A DNA stretch of 64,000 nucleotides, from assembly GCF_016888445.1 (NCBI RefSeq), contig NZ_JAFEKF010000002.1:496001-560000 (forward strand), in the 5' to 3' direction. The notes beneath the pieces were generated by a model. The model was not told the DNA's origin. It saw nothing but the letters and a program-made list of their open reading frames with translations, and did not search any database. The position numbers were made by a program, and so were the translations under genes. Position 1 is the stretch's first letter. Every line of letters starts with the position of its first letter. Source of the stretch: Marinomonas ostreistagni (lineage in GTDB: Bacteria; Pseudomonadota; Gammaproteobacteria; Pseudomonadales; Marinomonadaceae). Of the stretch, positions 8,191-17,579 are shown in pieces.

Positions 8191-9768
8191 ATGGCGACCT
8201 TAATGGCCTTATGCCCAGTGGTGTTTTTGATTTGGAGTATGACCAAGCCCTCGCCTTGGCCTTCTCACGTGGCGCTGCCGCTTACCGCGTTACTGACCGC
8301 GTTGATTCAGCTGGGGTATTTTGAGGCGTCACTGCAACTCCTCACGGCCAATGGTATTGCTGGTGTGTTATCGGTGTTGACGCCAATCTCGATCGTTGCC
8401 GGAGCCATCTTACTCAATCGCGTCTTGGTGCATTCGGGTGCAGAAGAAGTGCTGCGCCATTGGCTGGAGCGCATCAGTACCAATCAGGTGGCGCAGCTGA
8501 TGATCATTGGTTGGGCATTTGCCTTTATGCTTGAAGGGGCGTCTGGGTTTGGTACGCCTGCGGCTATTGCTGCGCCGATTTTGGTGGGGCTCGGCTTTGC
8601 GCCGATGTCTGTGGCGTTGCTGACCTTGGTAATGAACAGTGTGCCGGTGTCGTTTGGCGCAGTGGGCACACCCACTTGGTTTGGTTTTGAAGCGCTGAAT
8701 CTAAGCGATGTCATGGTGTTGCAAATCTCCTCTTACACCGGCCTGATGCATTTGGCCGCGGGCTTGGTGATCCCTGTTTTGGCGCTTAAGTTCCTCGTCA
8801 GTTGGCAAGCCATTCGTGCCAATTTTCTGTTTATCCTCATCAGTATTTTAAGTTGTACGCTGCCGTATTTTTTACTGGCGCAGATCAATTACGAGTTCCC
8901 CGCTTTGTTAGGTGGCGCGCTTGGCTTGGCCATTTCCATTGCTGCGGCCAAGGCTGGCGTTGGCCTGCACCGCGAGCATCAAGCGCCCCTTAGCAGCACA
9001 GCTTCCTTGCCGTTTGTAGCAGTACTGAAAGCCCTGTCGCCTTTTATATTATTAATCGTCATCTTGATCGTGACGCGAGTGCAGCAGCTAGAGATCAAAG
9101 CCCTGCTAAACAGCACCACCCCTTGGTTTAGTCTAGCTGGGATCGAGGTCAGCGAGGCGTTGATTATCAGCTGGCGCGGCATTTTGGACACCTCGGTGAA
9201 TTGGTCTTATAAAACGCTGTATGTGCCAGCGCTGATCCCATTTGTGGTGACGGTGTTACTGTTGGTGCCGATATTGTCTTTGCGCTGGGCGACGCTAAAA
9301 CTGGCCCTTGGTGAGACCGGCGCTCGCATTAAGCTGCCAGTGATTGCCTTGATCGGCGCGCTGATGATGGTCAACTTTATGATGCAGGGCGATGAGCGCG
9401 CGCCTATCTTTATCATCGCCGATGGTTTGGCGCGGTTAATGGGAGAAAGCTGGGTCTATGTGGCGGCATTATTGGGTGCGCTGGGCTCGTTCTTTTCCGG
9501 GTCCGCGACGGTGTCTAATTTAACCTTTGGTGGCATTCAATATGGTATTGCTGAGCAGACCGCTTTGCCGGTAGCGCTGGTGTTGGCGCTGCAGTCAGTG
9601 GGCGCGGCCATGGGCAATATGGTGTGCATCAATAACATCATTGCGGTGGCGACGATTTTGGGCATTAAAAACCAAGAAGGCGCCATGATTAAGCGTACCG
9701 TCATTCCTATGTTGGTGTATGCCGCCATTGCGGCGCTAATGGGCGCCATCTTGCTACATTTGGCATAA
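8191..9768 (+). CDS. lldP: L-lactate permease family transporter
   Basis: 525 residues with about 13 membrane segments. Motifs of the LctP/LldP/GlcA family are clear: ASGFGTPAAIAAPILVGLGF near residue 125, GAVGTPTWFG near 156, GSFFSGSATVSNLTFGGIQ near 431 and AMGNMVCINNIIAVATILG near 470. The family imports lactate or glycolate with protons. A good ribosome site (AAGGAGATGAC) precedes the ATG. There is no lactate or glycolate dehydrogenase alongside, so the substrate cannot be chosen between the two. The gene is at the end of the lysR segment and may be co-transcribed with it. Confidence 0.85.
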   Translation: MATLMALCPVVFLIWSMTKPSPWPSHVALPLTALLTALIQLGYFEASLQLLTANGIAGVLSVLTPISIVAGAILLNRVLVHSGAEEVLRHWLERISTNQVAQLMIIGWAFAFMLEGASGFGTPAAIAAPILVGLGFAPMSVALLTLVMNSVPVSFGAVGTPTWFGFEALNLSDVMVLQISSYTGLMHLAAGLVIPVLALKFLVSWQAIRANFLFILISILSCTLPYFLLAQINYEFPALLGGALGLAISIAAAKAGVGLHREHQAPLSSTASLPFVAVLKALSPFILLIVILIVTRVQQLEIKALLNSTTPWFSLAGIEVSEALIISWRGILDTSVNWSYKTLYVPALIPFVVTVLLLVPILSLRWATLKLALGETGARIKLPVIALIGALMMVNFMMQGDERAPIFIIADGLARLMGESWVYVAALLGALGSFFSGSATVSNLTFGGIQYGIAEQTALPVALVLALQSVGAAMGNMVCINNIIAVATILGIKNQEGAMIKRTVIPMLVYAAIAALMGAILLHLA

Positions 9769-9871
9769 AAATGGCTTCTGAAGCCTAGGGGCCACTCCAT
9801 TATTGACGCAAAATATGCTTTCATTGCGCTGGCTTATCTCAAGCATTAAAGACTAGGAATACGAATACGCT

Positions 9872-11458
9872 ATGGAATTTATCTGGATACTGTTTGCCTT
9901 CGTTTGCGGTTTGGCCGTAAAGATGGTCAATCTGCCCCCCTTAATCGGCTTTTTGGCCGCAGGTTTTATTCTGAATTTTATGCAGGTGCAGCCGTCGAGC
10001 GTGCTGTCGCACCTGTCCGATCTTGGCATTACCTTGATGCTGTTTTGTATCGGCTTGAAGCTTCATGTTAAAGACTTACTCAAACGTGAAGTATGGGCAT
10101 CGACCCTTGGTCACATGGGCGTTTGGACCATTTTAGTGATCGGTGTGGCCTCGTTGGCAGGTCTTGCTGGGCTGCAATATTTTGATGTCTTGACGCTGCG
10201 TACCGCAGCCTTAGTTGGCTTTGCATTAAGTTTCTCCAGTACCGTATGTATCGTCAAACTACTCGAAGAAGCCGGTGAGCTGAAGACGCGTCACGGTCAG
10301 TTGGCGCTTGGTATTTTGGTAATGCAAGATATCGTTGCGGTGGTGTTCTTGGTGTTGGCAACGGGCAAGGCACCCAGTCTGTGGGCGCTGCTGTTATTTG
10401 CTTTAATTCCGTTGCGCCCGGTCATTGGCAAGCTGGTGGACAAATCTGGCCACGGGGAAATGCTGCCGCTGACGGGCTTATTCTTGGCACTGGGCGGCTA
10501 TGAGCTATTTTATCTAGTGGACGTGAAGGGCGATTTAGGTGCTCTGATCTTAGGAATCTTGTTGGCGTCCCATAGCAAGGCCTCGGAGCTTAATAAGTCG
10601 TTGATGAACTTCAAAGACTTATTCTTGATCGGCTTCTTCTTAAGTATTGGTTTCAGTGCCTTGCCGACTTGGGAAATGCTGGGCATCAGTGCTTTGTTAA
10701 CGTTACTGTTGCTGGCCAAGTTTGTGCTGTTTTTCTTTATGTTTACCAGTTTGCGCCTGCGCGGCCGTACCTCATTCTTGGGGGCGTTAGTGCTGTCAAA
10801 CTACAGTGAATTTGGTTTGATCGTAGTGGCATTGAGTGTCGAGGCGGGTTGGATCAGTAACGATTGGTTGGTGATTTTGGCGCTCGCGGTGTCGTTCTCG
10901 TTTGTTATTACCAGTATTTTGTACCGCAAAGCCCACAGCTATTTCCGTCATTACAAAGATCGCATTCGCCATTACGAGCATGCGGTGCCACTGCCAGAAG
11001 ATACCTTCTACCAGCCTAAAAATATGGAGATCTTGGTGGTGGGTCTTGGTCGAGTCGGTCGTGGTGCCTACGAATCCTTGAGCAATATGGTCGAGGGCGA
11101 TGTGGTTGCTGGCATGGATGCGGATCAGTTCCGTATTAAGCAAATGCAAAGCGAAAACCATAATGTTTTCTTCGGTGACGGTGAAGACGTCGACTTATGG
11201 GAATACTTAGATCTTTCGCAAGTGAAGCTAGTGCTGTTGGCGCTGCCATCGGCGGATGATAGTACCAATGTGGTGAAACAGCTGCGTAGCACGGGCTTTA
11301 CCGGTCAGGTGGCGGCGATCGCCCGTTACCAAGACGAGCGCGAGCATATGTTACAGGCTGGCATCAACAATGTGTTTAACTTCTACACCGAAGCCGGTAC
11401 CGGTTTTGCCGAAGAAAGCTTGTCGTTGATTCGCGCTCAGCCTAACAAGGCGCTGTGA
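9872..11458 (+). CDS. Kef/CPA2-type cation:proton antiporter with RCK (TrkA-N) domain
   Basis: 528 residues. The first 370 or so form a Na+/H+ exchanger domain with about 12 membrane helices; from about residue 385 a Rossmann fold starts (ILVVGLGRVGRGA) that is the TrkA-N/RCK nucleotide-binding domain of KefB/KefC/YbaL proteins. It probably exports K+ in exchange for protons under gating by a nucleotide or thiol ligand. No KefF/KefG-type oxidoreductase is adjacent. The stop codon TGA forms the first bases of the TGATCC promoter element that serves the next gene. Confidence 0.85.
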   Translation: MEFIWILFAFVCGLAVKMVNLPPLIGFLAAGFILNFMQVQPSSVLSHLSDLGITLMLFCIGLKLHVKDLLKREVWASTLGHMGVWTILVIGVASLAGLAGLQYFDVLTLRTAALVGFALSFSSTVCIVKLLEEAGELKTRHGQLALGILVMQDIVAVVFLVLATGKAPSLWALLLFALIPLRPVIGKLVDKSGHGEMLPLTGLFLALGGYELFYLVDVKGDLGALILGILLASHSKASELNKSLMNFKDLFLIGFFLSIGFSALPTWEMLGISALLTLLLLAKFVLFFFMFTSLRLRGRTSFLGALVLSNYSEFGLIVVALSVEAGWISNDWLVILALAVSFSFVITSILYRKAHSYFRHYKDRIRHYEHAVPLPEDTFYQPKNMEILVVGLGRVGRGAYESLSNMVEGDVVAGMDADQFRIKQMQSENHNVFFGDGEDVDLWEYLDLSQVKLVLLALPSADDSTNVVKQLRSTGFTGQVAAIARYQDEREHMLQAGINNVFNFYTEAGTGFAEESLSLIRAQPNKAL

Positions 11459-11481
11459 TCCTTTTTTTGACCTAGCACGTA
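11456..11481 (+). promoter_or_regulatory. ECF (RpoE/ChrR-type) promoter for the DUF2256 gene
   Basis: TGATCC at 11456-11461, a 16-bp spacer, then CGTA at 11478-11481. The same arrangement precedes the rpoE-chrR pair and its divergent operon in this window (TGATC(C/T), 16-17 bp, CGTA). The start site would fall near 11488, about 30 nt before the gene. Read by eye; sigma dependence is inferred. Confidence 0.6.
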
Positions 11482-11518
11482 GGGTAATGCGACCGCTTAA
11501 CAGGAGCGCATTACCCTA
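11480..11518 (+). promoter_or_regulatory. 12-bp inverted repeat enclosing the ribosome site of the DUF2256 gene
   Basis: The arms tagggtaatgcg (11480-11491) and cgcattaccct(a) (11507-11518) pair perfectly around a 15-nt loop that contains the Shine-Dalgarno AGGAG (11502-11506). The last pair uses the A of the start codon. In a read-through transcript from the antiporter gene the hairpin can form; in a transcript begun at the ECF promoter its left arm would be mostly missing. Confidence 0.55.
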
Positions 11519-11676
11519 TGCCTCACGCCAAACCCCATCTCCCCAGCAAAACCTGTGAAGTTTGCCAGCGCCCGTTTGTGTGGCGCAAAAAATGGGCCTC
11601 CTGCTGGCATGAGGTCAAATATTGCTCGGAGCGCTGTCGCCGCAACCGCGCAAAAAACAGGGAAAATTCGCCTTAG
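11518..11676 (+). CDS. DUF2256 zinc-finger-like microprotein
   Basis: 52 residues, too short for most gene callers. The sequence contains [16 protein letters not shown] and [11 protein letters not shown], the invariant core of DUF2256 (two CxxC/CxxxC-type pairs, probably a zinc knuckle). The molecular function of DUF2256 is unknown to me; members often sit near cryptochrome or photolyase genes, and a three-photolyase operon lies 1.4 kb away here, separated by the MATE gene. A TGATCC-N16-CGTA promoter upstream places it in the same putative ECF regulon as the RpoE-ChrR operons. Ribosome site AGGAG at 11502-11506. Confidence 0.85.
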   Translation: MPHAKPHLPSKTCEVCQRPFVWRKKWASCWHEVKYCSERCRRNRAKNRENSP

Positions 11677-11734
11677 TGTCATGGATCTTTAGTATCATAG
11701 TCGCCAACTGGGATTAATACGCCACTGAGGTGAC

Positions 11735-13063
11735 ATGCAAACTACGTCTTATTTGTCGAAGCAACTCTTTTCAATGACTTGGCCGATGCTGTTTGGCATC
11801 TTGTCGATCATGAGTTTTCAGTTGGTCGACAGTGCTTTTATCGGCCAATTAGGCGTATTGCCACTGGCGGCGCAAGGCTTTACCGCACCGATGGCGATGA
11901 TCTTTATCGGCTTACAAGTCGGCCTAGGCATTGCGACCACGTCGTTGATTTCACGCGCCCTTGGGGCCGATGATACGGTGTTTGCTAAGCAGCTAGGTGG
12001 CTTAGTGGTGTTACTTGGCGCCATCGGTATTGCCTTGGTGTCGGTCTTGGTTTGGGTGTTTCGTCATGGCATTTTGGCCCTGCTCAGCGCGCCTGAGAGC
12101 GTCACGCCGATCATCGATGATTATTGGGGCTGGTGGTTAGTCAGTACTTGGATCGGCGCCATGATCTATTTCTTCTACAGTATTTGTCGCTCCAACGGCA
12201 ATACTATGCTGCCAGGCACCATTATGGTGGTCACCAGCCTACTAAACATCGCCTTAGATCCGCTGTTCATCTTTGTGTTTGATTTTGGCATCGTCGGTGC
12301 CGCCTATGCCACCATTGTCGCGTTTGCTATCGGCATGTTGATCATTGTGCCCAAATCCTATGCCAGTCATTGGCTGACGTTTGATTTTTCTAGTCTGCAT
12401 TGGCTCGATACGCTCAGCAAAATTGGTCATATTATGGGGCCCGCGATGATCAGTCAGTTGCTGCCGCCGTTATCCTCGGTGTTGGCGACCAAGCTTTTGG
12501 CAGGATTCGGTACCGCGGCGGTGGCGGCGTGGGCCGTCAGCTCGCGCTTTGAGTTTTTTGCCATTGTCACCGTTTTGGCGCTGACCATGACGTTGCCGCC
12601 GATGGTGGGGCGCTTTTATGGTGCTGGCAACTATGGCGACATTCGCCGCTTGGTGCGCATTGCTGTGGTGTATGTTTTAGGTTTTCAGGCTCTGGTTGCG
12701 GTACTGGTCGCGTTCGCTGCGCCGTGGATTGCCTCACTGATGTCGAGCGATCAAGAGGTGACCGATATCGTCACTTGGCATTTATGGTGGGTGCCAGTGA
12801 GTTTAGGGCCATTGGGCGTGTGTATGATGATGGTGTCGGTGGCGAATGCCTTAGGGCAGCCTTACAAAGCACTGTTGATGTCGGCGCTTCGCTTGTTTGC
12901 CTTCTTCCTACCAGCGCTTTGGATCGGTGGTCAGATTGGCGGTCTGTGGGGGCTGTTTATTGGCTCGAGTGTCGGTAATGTTTTGGCGGGTCTAGCGGCG
13001 TGGCAGATCTATCAAAATATTATGAAAACCACCTGCTCTGAAGCGCAGCAGCAGGCGGCATAA
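11735..13063 (+). CDS. MATE-family efflux transporter
   Basis: 442 residues, about 12 membrane helices arranged as two similar halves. Typical MATE segments are visible: SMTWPMLFGILSIMSFQLVD at the start, FIGQLGVLPLAAQGFTAP, ICRSNGNTMLPGTIMV and later ANALGQPYKALLMSALRL. The family exports cationic drugs or metabolites with H+ or Na+. It lies 58 bp after the DUF2256 gene and may be transcribed with it. The 3' end faces the photolyase operon. Substrate cannot be deduced. Confidence 0.85.
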   Translation: MQTTSYLSKQLFSMTWPMLFGILSIMSFQLVDSAFIGQLGVLPLAAQGFTAPMAMIFIGLQVGLGIATTSLISRALGADDTVFAKQLGGLVVLLGAIGIALVSVLVWVFRHGILALLSAPESVTPIIDDYWGWWLVSTWIGAMIYFFYSICRSNGNTMLPGTIMVVTSLLNIALDPLFIFVFDFGIVGAAYATIVAFAIGMLIIVPKSYASHWLTFDFSSLHWLDTLSKIGHIMGPAMISQLLPPLSSVLATKLLAGFGTAAVAAWAVSSRFEFFAIVTVLALTMTLPPMVGRFYGAGNYGDIRRLVRIAVVYVLGFQALVAVLVAFAAPWIASLMSSDQEVTDIVTWHLWWVPVSLGPLGVCMMMVSVANALGQPYKALLMSALRLFAFFLPALWIGGQIGGLWGLFIGSSVGNVLAGLAAWQIYQNIMKTTCSEAQQQAA

Positions 13064-13064
13064 G

Positions 13065-13090
13065 TCTGATCGCACCCTTGTGTGATCAGA
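13065..13090. terminator. Bidirectional hairpin between MATE gene and photolyase operon
   Basis: TCTGATCGCA (13065-13074) and TGTGATCAGA (13081-13090) form a 10-bp stem with one mismatch. It lies between convergent genes and overlaps the stop codon of the FeS photolyase. There is no long T run, so termination efficiency is uncertain. Confidence 0.4.
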
Positions 13091-14636
13091 GCTGATTGAT
13101 ATTATCCAGACACCACTGAGCACGATCGAGCGTGGCTTGTTGCTGCGCTTCATCTTGCTTGTCCCAGTTGCCATAAATTAAGCCAATGCGCGGGTTTTTC
13201 AGTAGGCGCTCACGATGCTTGACCATAAAGTGCCAATAAAGGCTGTTAAGTGGGCAAGCATCCTCACCAGTCTTTTGTTTCACATCGTAGGCACAGTTAC
13301 CACAATAATCTCCCATGCGCTGAATATAGCTGCCGCTCGCGGCGTAAGGCTTAGAGGCAATCCAGCCGCCGTCGGCAAATTGGCTCATACTGCGGGTGTT
13401 GGGTAGCTCGACCCACTCCAAAGCGTCCACATAAATCCCCAGATACCACTCATCCACTTGTTTCGGCTCAATGCCCGCCAGCATACAGAAGTTGCCTGTC
13501 ACCATAAGGCGCTGAATGTGGTGCGCGTAGGCGTAGTCCAGTGATTGACCAATAGCGTTGGCAAGACAGTTCATCTTGGTATCGCCAGTCCAGAAAAACT
13601 CCGGTAAATCGCCGTCGGCTTCTAGGACGTTTTGCTCGCTGTAATCGGGCATGTTGATCCAGTACATGCCGCGCACGTATTCGCGCCAACCGAGAATTTG
13701 GCGCACAAAACCCTCTACTTGCGCGATGTCGATTTCTTTGCGGTAGCGATAGCTTAAGATTGCTGCTTGAATCACATGCTTAGGGTTGAGCATTTTGCTG
13801 TTGAGGGCAAACGACAAACGTGAGTGATACAGGCTCCACTTGTTTGGTGTTTGGTCGGTCATCGCATCTTGAAAGCGACCAAAGTTAGGCAGCAAGTGAT
13901 CGCAAAAATACTGCAGCATGGTCAGCGCATCGTGGCGCGTGACGGGCCAAGGTAAGTTTTCTTGGGCCTGACCAAGGGACGCAATCTTGTGGCGTTTAAT
14001 ACGCGCCAATAGATGCTTTACATCGTGGCTAAAACACAGCGGCTCAGGGATATTGGCCAAATCTTTGGCTTTGAGCTTTTGACGGTTGGCGTTGTCGTAG
14101 TTCCACGTGCCACCCTCGGGCTCGTGATCGTCGGTCATCAAGATATTAAAACGTTGGCGCATTTTGCGGTAAAAATGCTCCATTCGAATGGTGGTTTTAG
14201 GCTTGAAATGACGCGGAATTTCTTCAAATGGCAGCAAGAAATGCTCAGTGTCCACCAAGCTAACTTTTTGCGATGCTTGCTCGGCGATCGAGCGGTATTG
14301 CATCATCACCCGATGCTCATCAGGGCGTTGCAGCTCAATGCGTTTCGCGCCAATTTCTTGTGCTGTTTCAAGGATCAGCTGTTCAAGGCTCAGGCCGACG
14401 GTGTCGTCTAGCGTCAGATAACGTACTGCGTGGCCAGCATCCAGCAAAGCGCCAGCGAACTTTTCCATAGCCAAGAAAAACGCACACAGTTTTTGGATGT
14501 GATGTTTGACGTAGGTGGCTTCGGGATGCAGCTCGGCGATCAAGTACAGCACACCTGGGTCATTTTTCTTGTACCAGCGATGGCCAGCATTGAGTTGGTC
14601 GCCAAGGACGACGCGCAGTGTATGATATTGGCTCAT
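13086..14636 (-). CDS. FeS-cluster bacterial (6-4) photolyase/cryptochrome (DPRP family, PhrB/CryB type)
   Basis: 516 residues with start at ATG 14636, chosen because [16 protein letters not shown] is the family's usual N-terminus and because it makes an ATGA overlap with the gene before it. A longer upstream frame exists but is coding sequence of that neighbour. The four cysteines that bind the 4Fe-4S cluster in Agrobacterium PhrB (C350, C438, C441, C454) are matched with identical spacing at C357, C445, C448 and C461 (MNCL, YCGNC, ACPLNS). The family repairs (6-4) photoproducts or acts as a photoreceptor using FAD and a ribolumazine antenna. Last gene of a three-gene operon that probably begins near 17460. 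Confidence 0.9.
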   Translation of the reverse strand: MSQYHTLRVVLGDQLNAGHRWYKKNDPGVLYLIAELHPEATYVKHHIQKLCAFFLAMEKFAGALLDAGHAVRYLTLDDTVGLSLEQLILETAQEIGAKRIELQRPDEHRVMMQYRSIAEQASQKVSLVDTEHFLLPFEEIPRHFKPKTTIRMEHFYRKMRQRFNILMTDDHEPEGGTWNYDNANRQKLKAKDLANIPEPLCFSHDVKHLLARIKRHKIASLGQAQENLPWPVTRHDALTMLQYFCDHLLPNFGRFQDAMTDQTPNKWSLYHSRLSFALNSKMLNPKHVIQAAILSYRYRKEIDIAQVEGFVRQILGWREYVRGMYWINMPDYSEQNVLEADGDLPEFFWTGDTKMNCLANAIGQSLDYAYAHHIQRLMVTGNFCMLAGIEPKQVDEWYLGIYVDALEWVELPNTRSMSQFADGGWIASKPYAASGSYIQRMGDYCGNCAYDVKQKTGEDACPLNSLYWHFMVKHRERLLKNPRIGLIYGNWDKQDEAQQQATLDRAQWCLDNINQL

Positions 14637-16117
14637 GAAGACGCATCCTGCTGTCGACGGGTGGGCGGACGCACATGGGTTGCCAGTATGCGATGCTTTT
14701 CTTGTTGTACGCGCGGGTGATTGCGAAATCCCCACAACCGCTCGCGAGCGGCTTTTGCGGCACTGACAAGATCGACGATAGGGGCGGGATAATCCTGCCC
14801 AATCTGGCATTGATACAAGGTTTCCTCCATTGTGGTCATGTCCCATGGTGAATGAATTAACGGCGCTGGCAACTCGTGTAATTCGGGTACCCAGCGGCGT
14901 ATGAATGCACCCTCTGGATCCTGCTCTTGAGCCTGTTTTACCGGATTATAAAGCCTTATGGTATTCGTGCCAGTCACACCGGCTTGCATTTGCAATTGTG
15001 GGTAGTGGATGCCGGGCTCAAAATCCAAAAACAAACGCGCTAAATGCTCGGCGCCAAGGCGCCAATCGATGTTTAAATGATGACATAAAAAGCTCACCAG
15101 CATAGCGCGCATACGAAAGTTTATATAGCCAGTGGCGTGTAAAGCGCGCATACAGGCATCGACCATTGGCACACCAGTATGGCCTGTTTGCCAAGCGTAT
15201 AAATCCTGAGTCACTTGATGGTCATTGCGGTACGGGAATTCAAGGTAACCCTGATTGATAGGGCGCTGCTCCATAGCGCACTCGGACTCGAATTTTTGCA
15301 TAAAGTGACAATGCCAATGCAGGCGCGAGCTGAGCGCGATCAAGCTGCGGCGCCAGCCTGGTGTATGCCAGCGTTTTAGCAGATCTTGATAGACTTCGCG
15401 CAGACTGATGTTGCCCCAAGCTAAATAGGGAGACAGGCGCGTGCAAGCCGAGCGACTGCTGGAAGGGCTAGAAATCGAGCGATAATAGTCCTTGCCACGA
15501 CCGTCATAAAAGCTTTGTAGAGTTTGCCACGCGAGCGTTGGGCCACCGGTTTGCAGACCTTTTTTAGCAACTTGCCAGCTTTCAGGTAGTGTCAGTGCGG
15601 GCGCCGTAATGGGCTGCCACTGAGCTTGCTTGAGATCGACGTCAGCGAGCGGTGCGCGCATCACTTGCTGCCAGTTACGATCCCAGTCATCGCGGCTGGT
15701 TAGACCACGTATCACGGCGCCACTCGGGAATTCTTGCCACGTAATGCCTTGTTGCTGGCACCAAGCCGCGACAGCACGATCACGAGCGAAGGTGACGGCT
15801 AAGCCAATCTCTTCGCTACTGTAAAGTTGATCAAAGCCGTGTTCGCGCTGCAGCCACTGTAGTGCTGGCAGTGCGTGATCATGCAGAATAAGTAATTGAG
15901 CGCCAAAGGGTTCAAGTTGACGCTTTAGGTCTTCAAGGGATTGCCAAACAAAACGCCAATGGCGCTCATCGTAATGACCATCATTGATCAGCGCAGGTTC
16001 AAAAATATAGAGCAATATTAGTGGCTTGCCGGAGGCTATCGCAGCAGCGAGCGGCGCGTGATCGGTGAGTCTTAAATCACGTTTAAGCCACACTACGGAA
16101 GGACTTGTGCGCTTCAT
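14633..16117 (-). CDS. Cryptochrome/photolyase family protein, divergent class I type
   Basis: 494 residues from ATG 16117 ([19 protein letters not shown]), overlapping the cry-DASH stop by ATGA; the next gene starts by the same overlap. An N-terminal Rossmann antenna domain is followed by the helical FAD-binding domain ([40 protein letters not shown]). The segment equivalent to the NW-x-x-W motif near the flavin in class I photolyases and cry-DASH is altered ([10 protein letters not shown]). It may therefore be a specialised photolyase or a photoreceptor. Family is certain, substrate class is not. Confidence 0.85.
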   Translation of the reverse strand: MKRTSPSVVWLKRDLRLTDHAPLAAAIASGKPLILLYIFEPALINDGHYDERHWRFVWQSLEDLKRQLEPFGAQLLILHDHALPALQWLQREHGFDQLYSSEEIGLAVTFARDRAVAAWCQQQGITWQEFPSGAVIRGLTSRDDWDRNWQQVMRAPLADVDLKQAQWQPITAPALTLPESWQVAKKGLQTGGPTLAWQTLQSFYDGRGKDYYRSISSPSSSRSACTRLSPYLAWGNISLREVYQDLLKRWHTPGWRRSLIALSSRLHWHCHFMQKFESECAMEQRPINQGYLEFPYRNDHQVTQDLYAWQTGHTGVPMVDACMRALHATGYINFRMRAMLVSFLCHHLNIDWRLGAEHLARLFLDFEPGIHYPQLQMQAGVTGTNTIRLYNPVKQAQEQDPEGAFIRRWVPELHELPAPLIHSPWDMTTMEETLYQCQIGQDYPAPIVDLVSAAKAARERLWGFRNHPRVQQEKHRILATHVRPPTRRQQDASS

Positions 16118-17430
16118 TTGGGGATAATAGGCCAATCGGCGGCGTCGACCGAATCCAGTTGCGGATCGTGCTGATGGCCACTCCATTTTTCTATAAAGCG
16201 CCCTTCAGGGTCATATTGCTGCGTTTGCTTCTCAAGGTTAAAGTGCCTGCCGCCGCGCGGATCGGCGCCAACGCCTGCGATGTATTGCCAGTTGCCCCAG
16301 TTAGCGCCGACATCATAATCCACCAACTGTGATTCGAAGTAAGCCGCGCCATAGCGCCAATCGATGCCCAGCTCATAAATCAGACAACTAGCGGCCAACT
16401 GGCGGCCACGGTTGCTCATATAGCCGGTTTGATTTAGCTGCTTCATACACGCGTTAACGATTGGGTAAGGGGTGTTGCCTTGGCACCACTTTTTAAAACG
16501 CTCGGCGTAGTAACTGCCCACATGACCTTGACCGGTAATGCCGTCGCGCACAAACAAGCCTTTACCGTGCAAGGTAGCGTACCAATGGAAATATTCACGC
16601 CACAGCAGCTCAAAATAGATCCAATAGGTTGAATCATTGGCCCCATGATCTTGCTCATAAACATCGAGGCACGCTTTGATTTGGCGTGGCGAGACACTGC
16701 CTTGGGCGAGCCAAGGAGAGAACTTGGTCGAGTTTTCCCAACCGTCTAGCTCATTGCGCAGAGTCTTGTAGCGACTGGGCAAATCGGTGGCAAAGTAATC
16801 GCTAAGGTGCGTCAGCCCCGCTAATTCACCTCCGGTAAATAAACCGCGCTCATCGCTGCGACGGGCAGGCCAGACGTCTAGGTAAGGCAAATCCAAGGCT
16901 CTTGAGGATGGCAAGCTGGTGATTTCCGGGTAGAGGGAAGGCAGGTTAAGCGGCTCGACCTGTTTGCGAAACTTGCTAAAAGAGCTGGGTAAGTCGGCTA
17001 ATGCAAACGGTAGCTGCTGCTCGGTGAAAAGGCTTAGGCCGTGTTCGATGACAAACTGCACATCAGCAAATTCAGCTTGTAAGTTGGCCAAGGTCTGACG
17101 CTCATACCAGCCTGGATGATGATTACGAAACACATGGGTAATCGGCAGTTCATTGAGCAATACCGACAGCGTCGACATGGCGCTCTGTTCACTGACATAC
17201 AAAAGTTGTCCGAGGCTTTCCAGACTGCAAGCCAAGTCGTCTAAGCCTTGAAAATAAAAGCGCTCGCGACGCATCGAAGGCTCGGCCAACTGATAGGGCA
17301 TTGGCACAGTGATATCAGGTGTTAAGCAGGCGACAAATAATAATTCATCCACTTGTTGCTGAGCTGCCCATAATAACTTCTGATCCGCAGTACGTAAGTC
17401 GTTGCCCAGCCAAACGAGACCGATAGACAT
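16114..17430 (-). CDS. Cryptochrome DASH
   Basis: 438 residues from ATG 17430; GGGGA lies six bases upstream, better than an in-frame TTG at 17442. The DASH signatures [36 protein letters not shown] and [13 protein letters not shown] are all present. Cry-DASH proteins bind FAD and a pterin and repair CPDs in single-stranded DNA or act as blue-light sensors. First gene of a co-transcribed trio with two other photolyase-family genes. A CAATCC-N16-CGTA element lies about 32 bp upstream of the start, matching the spacing of the ECF promoters elsewhere in the window. Confidence 0.9.
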   Translation of the reverse strand: MSIGLVWLGNDLRTADQKLLWAAQQQVDELLFVACLTPDITVPMPYQLAEPSMRRERFYFQGLDDLACSLESLGQLLYVSEQSAMSTLSVLLNELPITHVFRNHHPGWYERQTLANLQAEFADVQFVIEHGLSLFTEQQLPFALADLPSSFSKFRKQVEPLNLPSLYPEITSLPSSRALDLPYLDVWPARRSDERGLFTGGELAGLTHLSDYFATDLPSRYKTLRNELDGWENSTKFSPWLAQGSVSPRQIKACLDVYEQDHGANDSTYWIYFELLWREYFHWYATLHGKGLFVRDGITGQGHVGSYYAERFKKWCQGNTPYPIVNACMKQLNQTGYMSNRGRQLAASCLIYELGIDWRYGAAYFESQLVDYDVGANWGNWQYIAGVGADPRGGRHFNLEKQTQQYDPEGRFIEKWSGHQHDPQLDSVDAADWPIIPK

Positions 17431-17461
17431 GGTATTCCCCAAATTAGCTTAATAGTTTAGT

Positions 17462-17487
17462 TACGTAGTTCTAGTGGTTTTGGATTG
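17462..17487 (-). promoter_or_regulatory. Candidate ECF promoter of the photolyase operon
   Basis: On the minus strand CAATCC (17487-17482), 16 bp, CGTA (17465-17462). Spacing and -10 equal those of the rpoE-linked promoters, but the -35 differs from TGATCC at two bases. Weaker than the other three. Confidence 0.4.
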
Positions 17488-17523
17488 CAATAAATAATAA
17501 GGTAAATTCTTGTAAACGCAGGT

Positions 17524-17542
17524 GAGAATGAATATCATTGTT
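17524..17542. promoter_or_regulatory. Putative Fur box upstream of exbB
   Basis: GAGAATGAATATCATTGTT matches the 19-bp Fur consensus GATAATGATAATCATTATC at 14 positions, 37 bp before exbB. Suits iron repression of the exbB-exbD-exbD-tonB operon. Confidence 0.6.
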
Positions 17543-17579
17543 TTAATAAATCGTTTTATTCATTTTTCTGGAGCGTGCA

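Noticed and set aside
14637..14846. Longer N-terminus for the FeS photolyase
   Set aside because: The extra 70 codons overlap the coding sequence of the upstream photolyase; ATG 14636 with the ATGA overlap gives the family's normal start.
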